Source: Streptomyces natalensis ATCC 27448 (GTDB lineage Bacteria > Actinomycetota > Actinomycetes > Streptomycetales > Streptomycetaceae). Taken from it: DNA of 64,000 nt. Where the stretch lies: the NCBI RefSeq assembly GCF_000935125.1, contig NZ_JRKI01000003.1, positions 496,001 to 560,000 of the forward strand. Reading direction: 5' to 3'. Every line of letters begins with the position of its first letter. The stretch's first letter is position 1. Both the position numbers and the translations under genes were made by a program. This document shows, piece after piece, positions 20,489 to 30,501 of the stretch. The notes under the pieces were generated by a model that was not told where the DNA came from, did no database searches, and saw nothing but the letters and a program-made list of their open reading frames with translations.

Positions 20489-21667
20489 ATGAGCACCAAG
20501 GACTTCGTCGAGAAGGACTACTACAAGGTTCTCGGCGTCCCGAAGGACGCGACCGAGGCGGAGATCAAGAAGGCGTACCGCAAGCTCGCCCGGGAGAACC
20601 ACCCGGACGCCAACAAGGGCGACGACAAGGCCGAGGAGCGCTTCAAGGAGATCTCCGAGGCCAACGACGTCCTGGGCGATCCCAAGCGCCGCAAGGAGTA
20701 CGACGAGGCGCGTGCGCTGTTCGGCAACGGCGGGTTCCGGCCCGGTCCCGGTGCCGGTGGCGGCAGCTTCAACTTCGACCTGGGCGACCTGTTCGGGGGC
20801 ACCACCCAGGGCGGCGGCCAGGGAGGCGGTGGCTTCGGCGGCGGCCTCGGGGACGTCTTCGGCGGCCTGTTCAACCGCGGCGGCGCGGGCACCCGTACGC
20901 AGCCGCGGCGGGGCCAGGACATCGAGTCCGAGGTGACGCTCAGCTTCACCGAGGCGGTCGACGGGGCCACGGTCCCGCTGCGGATGTCCAGCAGGGAGCC
21001 CTGCAAGGCGTGCTCGGGCACCGGCGACAAAAACGGTACGCCGCGGGTGTGCCCGACCTGTGTCGGCACCGGCCAGGTCAGCCGGGGCGCGGGCGGCGGC
21101 TTCTCGCTCACCGACCCGTGCGCCGACTGCAAGGGCCGGGGCCTGATCGCGCAGGACCCTTGCGACGTCTGCAAGGGCAGCGGCCGCGCGACGAGCGCCC
21201 GCACCATGCAGGTCCGTATCCCCGCGGGCGTCTCGGACGGGCAGCGCATCCGGCTGCGCGGCAAGGGCGGTCCGGGCGAGCAGGGCGGCCCCGCGGGCGA
21301 TCTGTATGTCGTCGTGCACGTCAAGCCCCACCCGGTCTTCGGCCGCAAGGGCGACAACCTCACCGTCACGGTGCCGGTCACCTTCCCGGAGGCCGCGTTG
21401 GGCGGCGAGATCAAGGTGCCGACACTGGGCGGCCCGCCGGTCACGCTCAAGCTGCCGGCCGGCACCCCCAACGGACGCACCATGCGGGCCCGCGGCAAGG
21501 GCGCGGCCCGTAAGGACGGCACCCGTGGTGATCTGCTGGTCACCATAGAGGTGGTCGTTCCCAAGGACCTCGGCGACAAGGCGCAGGAAGCGCTGGAGTC
21601 CTATCGCGAGGCGACCGCGGGACCGGATCCGCGGGCAGAGCTGTTCCAGGCCGCGAAGGGAGCTTGA
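20489..21667 (+). CDS. dnaJ: Chaperone DnaJ (Hsp40), type I
   Basis: 392 residues, third gene of the chaperone operon. The J domain carries HPD in ENHPDANKG near 37. A Gly/Phe-rich region (80-140) follows, then four zinc repeats CKACSGTG, CPTCVGTG, CADCKGRG and CDVCKGSG, and the C-terminal substrate-binding domains. It delivers unfolded clients to DnaK and stimulates its ATPase. It begins 45 bp after grpE with GGAGGGACG upstream of the ATG. Confidence 0.97.
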   Translation: MSTKDFVEKDYYKVLGVPKDATEAEIKKAYRKLARENHPDANKGDDKAEERFKEISEANDVLGDPKRRKEYDEARALFGNGGFRPGPGAGGGSFNFDLGDLFGGTTQGGGQGGGGFGGGLGDVFGGLFNRGGAGTRTQPRRGQDIESEVTLSFTEAVDGATVPLRMSSREPCKACSGTGDKNGTPRVCPTCVGTGQVSRGAGGGFSLTDPCADCKGRGLIAQDPCDVCKGSGRATSARTMQVRIPAGVSDGQRIRLRGKGGPGEQGGPAGDLYVVVHVKPHPVFGRKGDNLTVTVPVTFPEAALGGEIKVPTLGGPPVTLKLPAGTPNGRTMRARGKGAARKDGTRGDLLVTIEVVVPKDLGDKAQEALESYREATAGPDPRAELFQAAKGA

Positions 21668-21668
21668 G

Positions 21669-22121
21669 ATGGACAGCCGGGGCGGGCAGCGTCGTAACCC
21701 GTATGAACTGACCGAAGAATCGCCGGTGTACGTCATCTCCGTCGCGGCCCAGCTCTCCGGCCTGCATCCGCAGACCCTGCGGCAGTACGACCGCCTGGGT
21801 CTGGTCTCCCCCGACCGTACGGCCGGCCGGGGCCGCCGCTACTCCGCCCGCGACATCGAACTGCTGCGCACCGTCCAGCAGTTGTCGCAGGAGGAGGGCA
21901 TCAACCTCGCCGGCATCAAGCGCATCATCGAGCTGGAGAACCAGGTCGCCGCCCTCCAGCAGCGGGTCGCCGAGCTCCAGGGCGCCCTGGAGGGCGCGGC
22001 CAGCGCCATGCAGCAGCGGGAGGCGGCGGTGCACGCCTCCTACCGCCGCGATCTGGTGCCGTACCAGGACGTCCAGCAGACCAGCGCGCTGGTGGTGTGG
22101 CGGCCCAAGCGGTCGGAGTAG
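21669..22121 (+). CDS. hspR: Heat-shock repressor HspR (MerR family)
   Basis: 150 residues starting 1 bp after the dnaJ stop. The MerR-type winged helix VYVISVAAQLSGLHPQTLR spans about 18-36, with the wing RTAGRGRRYS near 55. A C-terminal coiled coil (90-125, ENQVAALQQRVAELQ) and a short tail follow. HspR represses the dnaK operon and clpB at HAIR sites with DnaK as co-repressor. Matching HAIR sites are present at 17822, 17874 and 24236, closing the loop inside this window. Confidence 0.97.
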   Translation: MDSRGGQRRNPYELTEESPVYVISVAAQLSGLHPQTLRQYDRLGLVSPDRTAGRGRRYSARDIELLRTVQQLSQEEGINLAGIKRIIELENQVAALQQRVAELQGALEGAASAMQQREAAVHASYRRDLVPYQDVQQTSALVVWRPKRSE

Positions 22122-22159
22122 TACGGCGCAGCGCCGTCGGTGGCGCGCCGTGGCTTGTA

Positions 22160-22200
22160 CGGCGGAGGGGCCGGGGATGCTGTCCCCGGCCCCTCCGCCG
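22160..22200. terminator. Strong terminator hairpin after hspR
   Basis: A perfect 18-bp stem with loop TGCTG, between hspR and the convergent resolvase-like gene. It likely serves both directions. Confidence 0.88.
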
Positions 22201-22217
22201 TCCCCGCGTGCCGGGGT

Positions 22218-22622
22218 TCAGCAGCCGTTGTAGCCCGCCGTCGGCATCGACAGCCGCCGGTGCACCTGGGACTTCATCGCCAGGGTGTAGACCGGCTCGT
22301 CGAGGTCGGCGGTCTCCAGCCGTACGCCCGCCGCCGCGCACCGTGCGCCGAACTCCTCGGCCCCGGCGATGGCGTTCTCCAGCGCCCGCCGGTTGGGGAC
22401 CACGAACACATCGACCAGGCCCTCTTCGACATCGCTCCACAGCGCGCTGTGGTCGGCGCGCAGCTGGTGCAGGCTCAGCCGGCAGGTCAGGTGGTAATCA
22501 CGGGCTGCCGCCCACTGTTTGCACATGTCGTGCTGGCTGCGGTCGTCGACCAGAAACGGATCCTCGTCCAGCTCGGACAGCGGCATCAGGCAGGCGATCG
22601 CCGTCACTCGGACCGAGTTCAT
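22218..22622 (-). CDS. Resolvase-like N-terminal-domain protein lacking the catalytic serine
   Basis: 134 residues; the ATG at 22622 has GGAGG six bases upstream. The pattern VRVTAIACLMPL, DDRSQHDMCKQWAAARDYHL, W-DVEEGLVDVFVVPNRRALEN and GVRLET follows the N-terminal fold of serine recombinases. The catalytic R-x-S of strand 1 (YARVS) is replaced by ACLMPLS, and no DNA-binding C-terminal part exists. I infer a repurposed, non-recombining protein; similarity is by eye only. It is convergent with hspR, and its 5' end overlaps the zinc-ribbon frame at 22498-22854 by 125 nt. Confidence 0.65.
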   Translation of the reverse strand: MNSVRVTAIACLMPLSELDEDPFLVDDRSQHDMCKQWAAARDYHLTCRLSLHQLRADHSALWSDVEEGLVDVFVVPNRRALENAIAGAEEFGARCAAAGVRLETADLDEPVYTLAMKSQVHRRLSMPTAGYNGC

Positions 22623-22854
22623 CGTGCCCTCCGGGGCGTGGCGATTGTGGGGGCGACGATACCCCGCAGCCGCCCCTGGGTGGAGGGGTGGCGCCGGGTG
22701 GCGAGGCATAGCCGCAGGCGTGGCAGATCTTCCAGCCGTCCTGGTTGATGGCGAGCTGTCCGCCGCACCGCGGGCAGGACTCCGCACGCGGGTGCGGGCG
22801 GGTGGGCCGCCGACGGCGTGGAACGGTCGTCGAGGTGCGCAGCGCCTGCGCCAT
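22498..22854 (-). CDS. Small zinc-ribbon protein, overlapping the next gene
   Basis: 118 residues. The ATG at 22854 follows a good ribosome binding site (CTGGAGG, 6-nt spacing). After a basic N-terminus comes a clear four-Cys zinc ribbon: CPRCGGQLAINQ...WKICHACGYAS near residues 27-50. The C-terminal half overlaps the start of the resolvase-like gene in another frame and has low-complexity composition, so the conserved part may be just residues 1-60. Three 11-bp direct repeats lie 51-79 bp upstream of the start. Function unknown. Confidence 0.5.
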   Translation of the reverse strand: MAQALRTSTTVPRRRRPTRPHPRAESCPRCGGQLAINQDGWKICHACGYASPPGATPPPRGGCGVSSPPQSPRPGGHDELGPSDGDRLPDAAVRAGRGSVSGRRPQPARHVQTVGGSP

Positions 22855-22904
22855 ACGGGCCTCCAGCTGCCGTGATGTGCGCGAAGGAGGGCCGAGAAGG
22901 TCCG

Positions 22905-22937
22905 CTTGGATGTCACTTGGATATCGCTTGAGTGCGG
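22905..22937. repeat. Three 11-bp direct repeats (CTTGGAT-type iterons)
   Basis: CTTGGATGTCA, CTTGGATATCG and CTTGAGTGCGG begin at 22905, 22916 and 22927, one helical turn apart on the same face. They sit upstream of the minus-strand zinc-ribbon gene. They look like a regulator-binding array. Confidence 0.55.
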
Positions 22938-23087
22938 AACTGTTCGGTGCCTGCCGCTTCTTTTCGCTCTACTTTCGTTCTGTGTCCGCTTCCTGGGTAC
23001 CAGGCGACCGGCCCCCGGCGGATACGGACCGGCCGTTTCAGGCCAGCTTCGGACCGGAGGGGGTACGCAGCGGCGTCGGTACGGCGC

Positions 23088-23492
23088 TCAGGCCCGCCCC
23101 ATCGCCCGGTTCACCGCGATCTCGATCATGACGCGGTCGGGGTTGGGCTCCGGCGTCCGCCCGTACCGCTCGGCGTACCGGTTCACCGCATCGGCCACCG
23201 TCTCGGCGTCCGTGCGCACCCGGGCGATGCCCTCCAGCGTCGCCCAGCGGCCGCGGTCCACCTGGCACACGGCGACGGTGGCCCCGTCGGCCCCGGCGGC
23301 GAGGATGTTCTTGACCTTGGTGCTGTCCTTGCGCGTGATGATCCGCGCGATCCGCTGCCCGGCGTCGTAGGTGACGCCCACCGGGACGACATGCGGGGTC
23401 CCGTTCGCACGCAGCGTGGTGAGGGTCGGCATCAGGTACTCGCCCCAGAAGGCGACGTACTCGGGGCTGAGGGCGTTCAGGTCGTGGGCCAT
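23088..23492 (-). CDS. PPOX-class (F420/FMN-type split-barrel) oxidoreductase
   Basis: 134 residues from the ATG at 23492. It has the split-beta-barrel pattern of pyridoxamine-phosphate-oxidase-like proteins: LMPTLTTLRANGTPHVVPVGVTYD near 20-43, IARIITRKDSTKVKNI near 48-63, VAVCQVDRGRWATLEGIARV near 73-92. In actinomycetes this class usually binds F420 and reduces or oxidises small molecules. The short length fits the class. The substrate is unknown. It is not obviously in an operon. Confidence 0.85.
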   Translation of the reverse strand: MAHDLNALSPEYVAFWGEYLMPTLTTLRANGTPHVVPVGVTYDAGQRIARIITRKDSTKVKNILAAGADGATVAVCQVDRGRWATLEGIARVRTDAETVADAVNRYAERYGRTPEPNPDRVMIEIAVNRAMGRA

Positions 23493-23565
23493 GGGGGCAA
23501 GGGTAGGCCCGCGCCCCTTGGGGGTTCGCGGGCCGTTCTGGAAAGCCGGAGGAAGCCAGCGGAAG

Positions 23566-24147
23566 TCAGAGGAAGTCGGTGGTCTCCAGGTCGAAGGAGA
23601 AGGGGGCGGGGAGGGGGAGGGGTTTGCCGAAGAGGGCGGAGTGAGTCTTGCAGTAGTCGCCCTCCTGCGGCTCACTGAACAGTGTCAGCGTGGATTTGTC
23701 GCGGTCGACGAGGAGGTAGAGCGGAATGCCGCCACGGGCGTAGGCACGCCGTTTGCCCTCGCGGTCGTTGCGGGGCCTGGTCGATGTCACCTCGATGACC
23801 ATGGAGACGCCGTCGCTGGGCATCCAAGGGGGCGCGCCCCGGAAGAGGCGCAGGGCAAGAGGGGCGATGGTGGCGTCGGGGATCACGTGGTCCGCGGGCT
23901 GGTCATCTGCACTTGAGAGGACGAGTCCCTTGTAGCCCGAGATCTGCATGTCGGTCGCGGACTCTCGCGTCACCTGCCTCGAGATGATGCTCAGATAGTC
24001 CTCGTGATCGCCGTCCGTCGGCGGTGTCACAACGATCTCCCCCTCGATGAGCTCGGCCCTGAAGCCGGTAGGCGTGTCCAGGGCCAGAAAGCCCTCCAGG
24101 AGGGTGTCTTCGTCGGTGGCCATCGGCTCGTGTGCCATAGCCGTCAT
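23566..24147 (-). CDS. Uma2-family (DUF820) endonuclease-like protein
   Basis: 193 residues. RAELIEGEIVVTPPT near 29, a PDATIAP block near 87, MVIEVTSTRPRNDREGKRRAYARGGIPLYLLVD near 115-147 are the PD-(D/E)xK-like core of Uma2 (E, D, E-x-K with VIEVTS). Uma2 proteins are numerous in Streptomyces and are predicted nucleases of unknown role. The gene is divergent from clpB; the HAIR site of clpB is in the shared 171-bp gap, about 90 bp from this start. Confidence 0.85.
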   Translation of the reverse strand: MTAMAHEPMATDEDTLLEGFLALDTPTGFRAELIEGEIVVTPPTDGDHEDYLSIISRQVTRESATDMQISGYKGLVLSSADDQPADHVIPDATIAPLALRLFRGAPPWMPSDGVSMVIEVTSTRPRNDREGKRRAYARGGIPLYLLVDRDKSTLTLFSEPQEGDYCKTHSALFGKPLPLPAPFSFDLETTDFL

Positions 24148-24235
24148 GCTGCACCTCCTTGTGGTCGAAGGCCAGTGTCACCGGGCAATGTCAGCGGCGA
24201 AGGGGCGTTCGTCGCCGTTCACTCGTACGAGCAGC

Positions 24236-24256
24236 CTTGAGTGGAATAGACTCAAC
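24236..24256. promoter_or_regulatory. HAIR operator (HspR-binding) of clpB
   Basis: CTTGAGT-N7-ACTCAAC, one mismatch from consensus, 62 bp upstream of the clpB start. The left arm probably overlaps the -35, with a TATCGT -10 at 24258-24263. Confidence 0.88.
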
Positions 24257-24318
24257 TTATCGTAGGTTGGTAACTGCAAGAGCAACAGGACACCGCGCAC
24301 AAGGAGGAGCACGAGCCC

Positions 24319-26952
<2,634 letters not shown>

Positions 26953-27069
26953 CCGCCGGTCCGTGGGCCGACGGCCCACAGCACCCGGCCGTGCCCCGTC
27001 CTCCGGCACTTGCCAGGACGGGGCGGATGTGGGGGAGGATGGCAGAGACCATACGAAGGGAATTCCACG

Positions 27070-27603
27070 GTGAGCATCGACCCGTCCTCGATTCCGAATT
27101 TCGGGGGCCAGCCCGAACCCCAGCCGTCGGGGCCTGATGGTCCCGTCGTGCCCGACCAGGACCTGGTCAAGCAGCTCCTCGATCAGATGGAGCTGAAGTA
27201 CGTCGTCGACGAGGAGGGTGACCTCGCCGCGCCGTGGGAGCAGTTCCGCACGTACTTCATGTTCCGTGGCGAGGAGGAGCAGCAGATCTTCTCCGTCCGT
27301 ACGTTCTACGACCGCGTCCACGGCATCGACGAAAAGTCGAAGCTCCTGGAAGCGATCGACGACTGGAACCGCAGGACGCTGTGGCCCAAGGCCTACACCC
27401 ACACCCACGACGACGGCTCGGTCCGTCTGATCGGTGAGGCATCGATGCTGATCGGCACCGGTGTCTCGCTCGAACACTTTGTGTCGAGCACGGTCAGCTG
27501 GGTGCGTGCCTCGATCGAATTCGACAAGTGGCTCGTCGAGCAGCTCGGCCTCGAAGCCGAGATCGAAGGCAAGGACGAGAAGCCGGGCGACGACGAGGCC
27601 TGA
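27070..27603 (+). CDS. YbjN-domain protein
   Basis: 177 residues from the GTG at 27070 with CGAAGGGA upstream. A Pro-rich lead (1-30) precedes a YbjN-type alpha/beta domain: LLDQMELKYVVDEEGDLAAPW, YFMFRGEEEQQIFSVRTFYD and a C-terminal acidic tail. YbjN proteins resemble type III secretion chaperones in fold and are linked to stress and motility in enterobacteria; the actinobacterial role is unknown. It follows clpB after 117 bp with no visible terminator between them, but it has its own ribosome binding site. Confidence 0.85.
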   Translation: MSIDPSSIPNFGGQPEPQPSGPDGPVVPDQDLVKQLLDQMELKYVVDEEGDLAAPWEQFRTYFMFRGEEEQQIFSVRTFYDRVHGIDEKSKLLEAIDDWNRRTLWPKAYTHTHDDGSVRLIGEASMLIGTGVSLEHFVSSTVSWVRASIEFDKWLVEQLGLEAEIEGKDEKPGDDEA

Positions 27604-27627
27604 GCCCCGGCACACCCCACCCGGCTG

Positions 27628-27662
27628 CGCGGGCCCCGGAGCACTTCGCTCCGGGGCCCGCG
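27628..27662. terminator. Terminator between convergent ybjN-like and aminotransferase genes
   Basis: A perfect 15-bp GC-rich stem with loop ACTTC, about 25 bp past the YbjN stop and 60 bp before the aminotransferase stop on the other strand. Confidence 0.88.
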
Positions 27663-27723
27663 TCCGTCTGTCCGTCTCTCGGTGTGTGCCGTGTGGGCAG
27701 ACCCCGGACTCCCGGCCGCCGCC

Positions 27724-28926
27724 TCAGAGTTTCTGAAGCCGCGCGGCCGCCTCCCGCAGCACCTCTTCCTGCTTGCAGAAGGCGAAGCGGACATACGGTG
27801 CGCCGCGGTCCTTGTGGTCGTAGAAGACGGCATTGGGGATGGCGACGACGCCGGCGCGTTCGGGGAGGGCGCGGCAGAAGGCGAAGCCGTCGCCCTCTTG
27901 GGACAGGGCGGCGCCGAGGGGGCGGATGTCGGTGGTGATGAAGTACGTGCCGGAGGGCCGGAAGACCTGGAAGCCGGCGCTGGTGAGGCCGGCTGCCAGG
28001 ATGTCGCGTTTGGCGCGCAGGCCGTCGCGCAGGGCGGTGTAGTACGTGTCGGGGAGGGCGAGGGCCTCGGCGACGGCGTACTGGAAGGGGCCCGCGGAGA
28101 CGTAGGTGAGGAACTGCTTCGCGGAGCGGACGGCGCCGATCAGGTCCGGGGTGGCGGTCACCCAGCCGACCTTCCAGCCGGTGAAGGAGAAGGTCTTGCC
28201 GGCGGAGGAGATGGTGACCGTGCGGTCGCGCATGCCGGGGAAGGAGGCGAGGGGAATGTGCTCGCCTTCGAAGACCAGGTGTTCATAGACCTCGTCGGTG
28301 ATGACGAGGAGGTTCCGTTCCACGGCCAGTTCGGCGATGGCGGCGAGTTCGTCGCGGGTGAGGACGGTGCCGGTGGGGTTGTGCGGGGTGTTGAGCAGGA
28401 TGAGCCGGGTGTCGTCGGTGACGGCGTCGCGCAGTTCGTCGAGGTCGAGGCCGTAGGAGCCGGTCGAGGCGTCCGGGCGCAGGGTGACCGGGATGCGGCG
28501 GGCGCCGGCCATCGCGATGCAGGCGGCGTAGGAGTCGTAGTACGGCTCCAGTGCGATGACCTCGTCGCCGGGCTCCAGCAGGGCCAGCAGGGACGCCGCG
28601 AGGGCCTCGGTGGCGCCCGCGGTGATCAGGACCTCGGTGTCGGGGTCGTAGGACAGACCGCGGTGACCGTAGAAGCGCTGCTGGTGGGCGGCGACGGCGG
28701 CGCGCAGTTCGGGGACGCCGGGGCCGGGCGGGTACTGGTTGCCGCGTCCGTCGCGCAGGGCGCGGACCGCCGCCTCTCTGACCTCGTCCGGGCCGTCGGT
28801 GTCGGGGAAGCCCTGGCCCAGGTTGATGGAGCCGGTCCGTACGGCGAGTGCGGACATCTCGGCGAAGATCGTGGTGCCGAATTCGGCGAGGCGACGATTG
28901 AGCAGCGGTCGGTCCATGCGCGCCAT
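27724..28926 (-). CDS. PLP-dependent class I/II aminotransferase
   Basis: 400 residues. The PLP lysine lies in SSAGKTFSFTGWKVGW near 238. Other fold-type I landmarks are the N-terminal LGQGFPDTDGP, NTPHNPTGTVL near 170 and TDEVYEHLVFEG near 206. The closest groups by motif are kynurenine/glutamine transaminase-like and succinyl-diaminopimelate aminotransferase (DapC-like) proteins; the sequence alone does not decide. No lysine-pathway neighbours are present. Single gene, convergent with the YbjN gene. Confidence 0.85.
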   Translation of the reverse strand: MARMDRPLLNRRLAEFGTTIFAEMSALAVRTGSINLGQGFPDTDGPDEVREAAVRALRDGRGNQYPPGPGVPELRAAVAAHQQRFYGHRGLSYDPDTEVLITAGATEALAASLLALLEPGDEVIALEPYYDSYAACIAMAGARRIPVTLRPDASTGSYGLDLDELRDAVTDDTRLILLNTPHNPTGTVLTRDELAAIAELAVERNLLVITDEVYEHLVFEGEHIPLASFPGMRDRTVTISSAGKTFSFTGWKVGWVTATPDLIGAVRSAKQFLTYVSAGPFQYAVAEALALPDTYYTALRDGLRAKRDILAAGLTSAGFQVFRPSGTYFITTDIRPLGAALSQEGDGFAFCRALPERAGVVAIPNAVFYDHKDRGAPYVRFAFCKQEEVLREAAARLQKL

Positions 28927-29094
28927 CCTCGTCCGAACCTCTGGAGTTCCTCAACTGTGCTTTGAGCCCGACGGGCCCCGGGCATGCGCCTCGCACAACA
29001 GACACGGACGGCCGCCGACGAGGGCGGTCAGCGGCGCACACGGCGCCGGACGGAGCGTGCCTCGCTTCGGGGGACGGAAAGGAGTGTGAGGCAG

Positions 29095-29394
29095 ATGGTT
29101 GGTGCCGTGATTTTCATGGTGATTGTTCTGCTGGTGGTGGCACTGGTGTCCTGGGCTGCCCGGGGCGACGGAGGCGGCCGGAAGCGCGGGCGCGGCTACG
29201 CGAAGTCGAGCGGCGGCAGCTGGTGGGCCGCCGGCGGCGGCGTCAGCAGCTGCGGATCGAGCGGCGGTCACCACCACGGCGGTGGCGGTGGCCACCATGG
29301 CGGCGGTGGTCATCACGGCGGCTGCGGGGGCGGCTCGTCGTGCGGCGGTGGTGGCTGCGGTGGCGGGGGAGGCTGTGGCGGCGGAGGCTCCTGA
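29095..29394 (+). CDS. Gly/His/Cys-rich single-pass membrane mini-protein
   Basis: 99 residues from the ATG at 29095, which follows AAAGGAG at 29078. One membrane helix (about 4-22, MVIVLLVVALVSWAA) is followed by a basic patch (RKRGRGYAK) and then a tail of almost only Gly, His, Cys and Ser with HHH, HH and CGGG-type runs to the end. The tail could bind metals or form disulfides. Similar glycine/cysteine tails end larger actinobacterial membrane proteins. The longer upstream start at 28984 is rejected because its lead is noncoding in composition. Confidence 0.6.
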   Translation: MVGAVIFMVIVLLVVALVSWAARGDGGGRKRGRGYAKSSGGSWWAAGGGVSSCGSSGGHHHGGGGGHHGGGGHHGGCGGGSSCGGGGCGGGGGCGGGGS

Positions 29395-29755
29395 CCTCTC
29401 CCGGTGGCCGTGTCGCATGGCCGTCCCTGCCCTCCCGAGCTGCACGGATGTCGTACACATGCACACGGCTCATGCCGTACCGCATATGCGCCCGGCGGGC
29501 CGCGGGCCGAGGGCCAACGGCCGCTGGGCGCTTGGTCGTTGAACAACTGAACTGAGGGGCCCTCTAGGGGATGGAAACCCAACGTAGATGGGTAAAACGA
29601 CTGTGGTCGACCTGCCATCCGTGATTCCCTCTCCCTTAGAGAATCCCCCAGTTCTCGCATCCCACGTGGGCACGAGCCGGCAGGCAGTCGTACATCCCTG
29701 ATTCCTTCTCGGGCGGGCCGGCCCACCATCCACTGCGTGCTTGCGGAGCCGACCC
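29395..29755. other. 361-bp gap; probable leader/promoter of DUF2617, no gene seen
   Basis: No supported open frame. The stretch is less GC-rich than its surroundings around 29550-29700, with short imperfect inverted repeats (GTTGAACAAC; GGGGCCCTCTAGGGG). I could not match it to a known riboswitch by eye. Confidence 0.4.
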
Positions 29756-30277
29756 ATGCTCACCACTCTGAAGACGGCGTACACCGATACCCGTGCCTGT
29801 GACCTCGCCTGGGCCCTGGGCAGGGAACCCCTGCCGGCGCTGGCGGTGCTGGACCTCCAACTCGACGACGCCCAGGTGCAGTTGAGGCTGCTGGGCGCCT
29901 CTCATCAGGTGCTTCTCGAAGAGGAGCACGGTACGTGTTCCGAGACCGTCGCCTGTATGCCGGGCAGCAGTACACCGCTGCCGCTCGGCGTGGCCAAGCG
30001 GCTGGGCGACTGGGAGTACGAATTCGCCGCCCATGTCGAGACGCTTTCGCGCGGCTCCTTCGCGGGGCGGGCGCAGGAGCTGCTGGCGCTGGTCGCCGAA
30101 CATCCGCACGGTCTGGCGGGGACCTTCCCCGGCTCGCCGTACGCCTTCACCGCGATGCTGGCGCAGCGTCAGCACGGTCAGGTGAACTGGCGGACCTGGC
30201 ACGCGTATCCGCAGGAGGGCCGGCTGGTGGCCACCCGCACGCGGGTAGGCGTACGGGCGGCGGTCGCGGCCGTCTAG
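29756..30277 (+). CDS. DUF2617-family protein
   Basis: 173 residues from the ATG at 29756. It starts MLTTLKTAYTDTRACDLAWAL and continues with VLDLQLDDAQVQLRLLGASHQV and GTFPGSPYAFTAMLA. This is the DUF2617 pattern, commonly found immediately upstream of spermidine synthase in Streptomyces, as here. Function unknown. The in-frame TTG at 29741 is a possible but less likely start. Confidence 0.8.
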   Translation: MLTTLKTAYTDTRACDLAWALGREPLPALAVLDLQLDDAQVQLRLLGASHQVLLEEEHGTCSETVACMPGSSTPLPLGVAKRLGDWEYEFAAHVETLSRGSFAGRAQELLALVAEHPHGLAGTFPGSPYAFTAMLAQRQHGQVNWRTWHAYPQEGRLVATRTRVGVRAAVAAV

Positions 30278-30501
30278 ACGCGCATCCGACAGGGGGCGTG
30301 CCGCCTTTCGTCGCCCCTTGTTCGCCCGGGGCGCGCTGTCCTGGGGCTCCGAGCAGGACGCTTACATATGCCCCCTGCATGGCGACATCGGTGACATGCC
30401 CCCGTGCGCCGTGCCGATGACCTCAACTGCCGTGTGTAAAGCGGAGACTGCACTCGTGTGGGTGACAAAAGCGTACGGAACCGTCACGTAGCGTTCATTT
30501 C

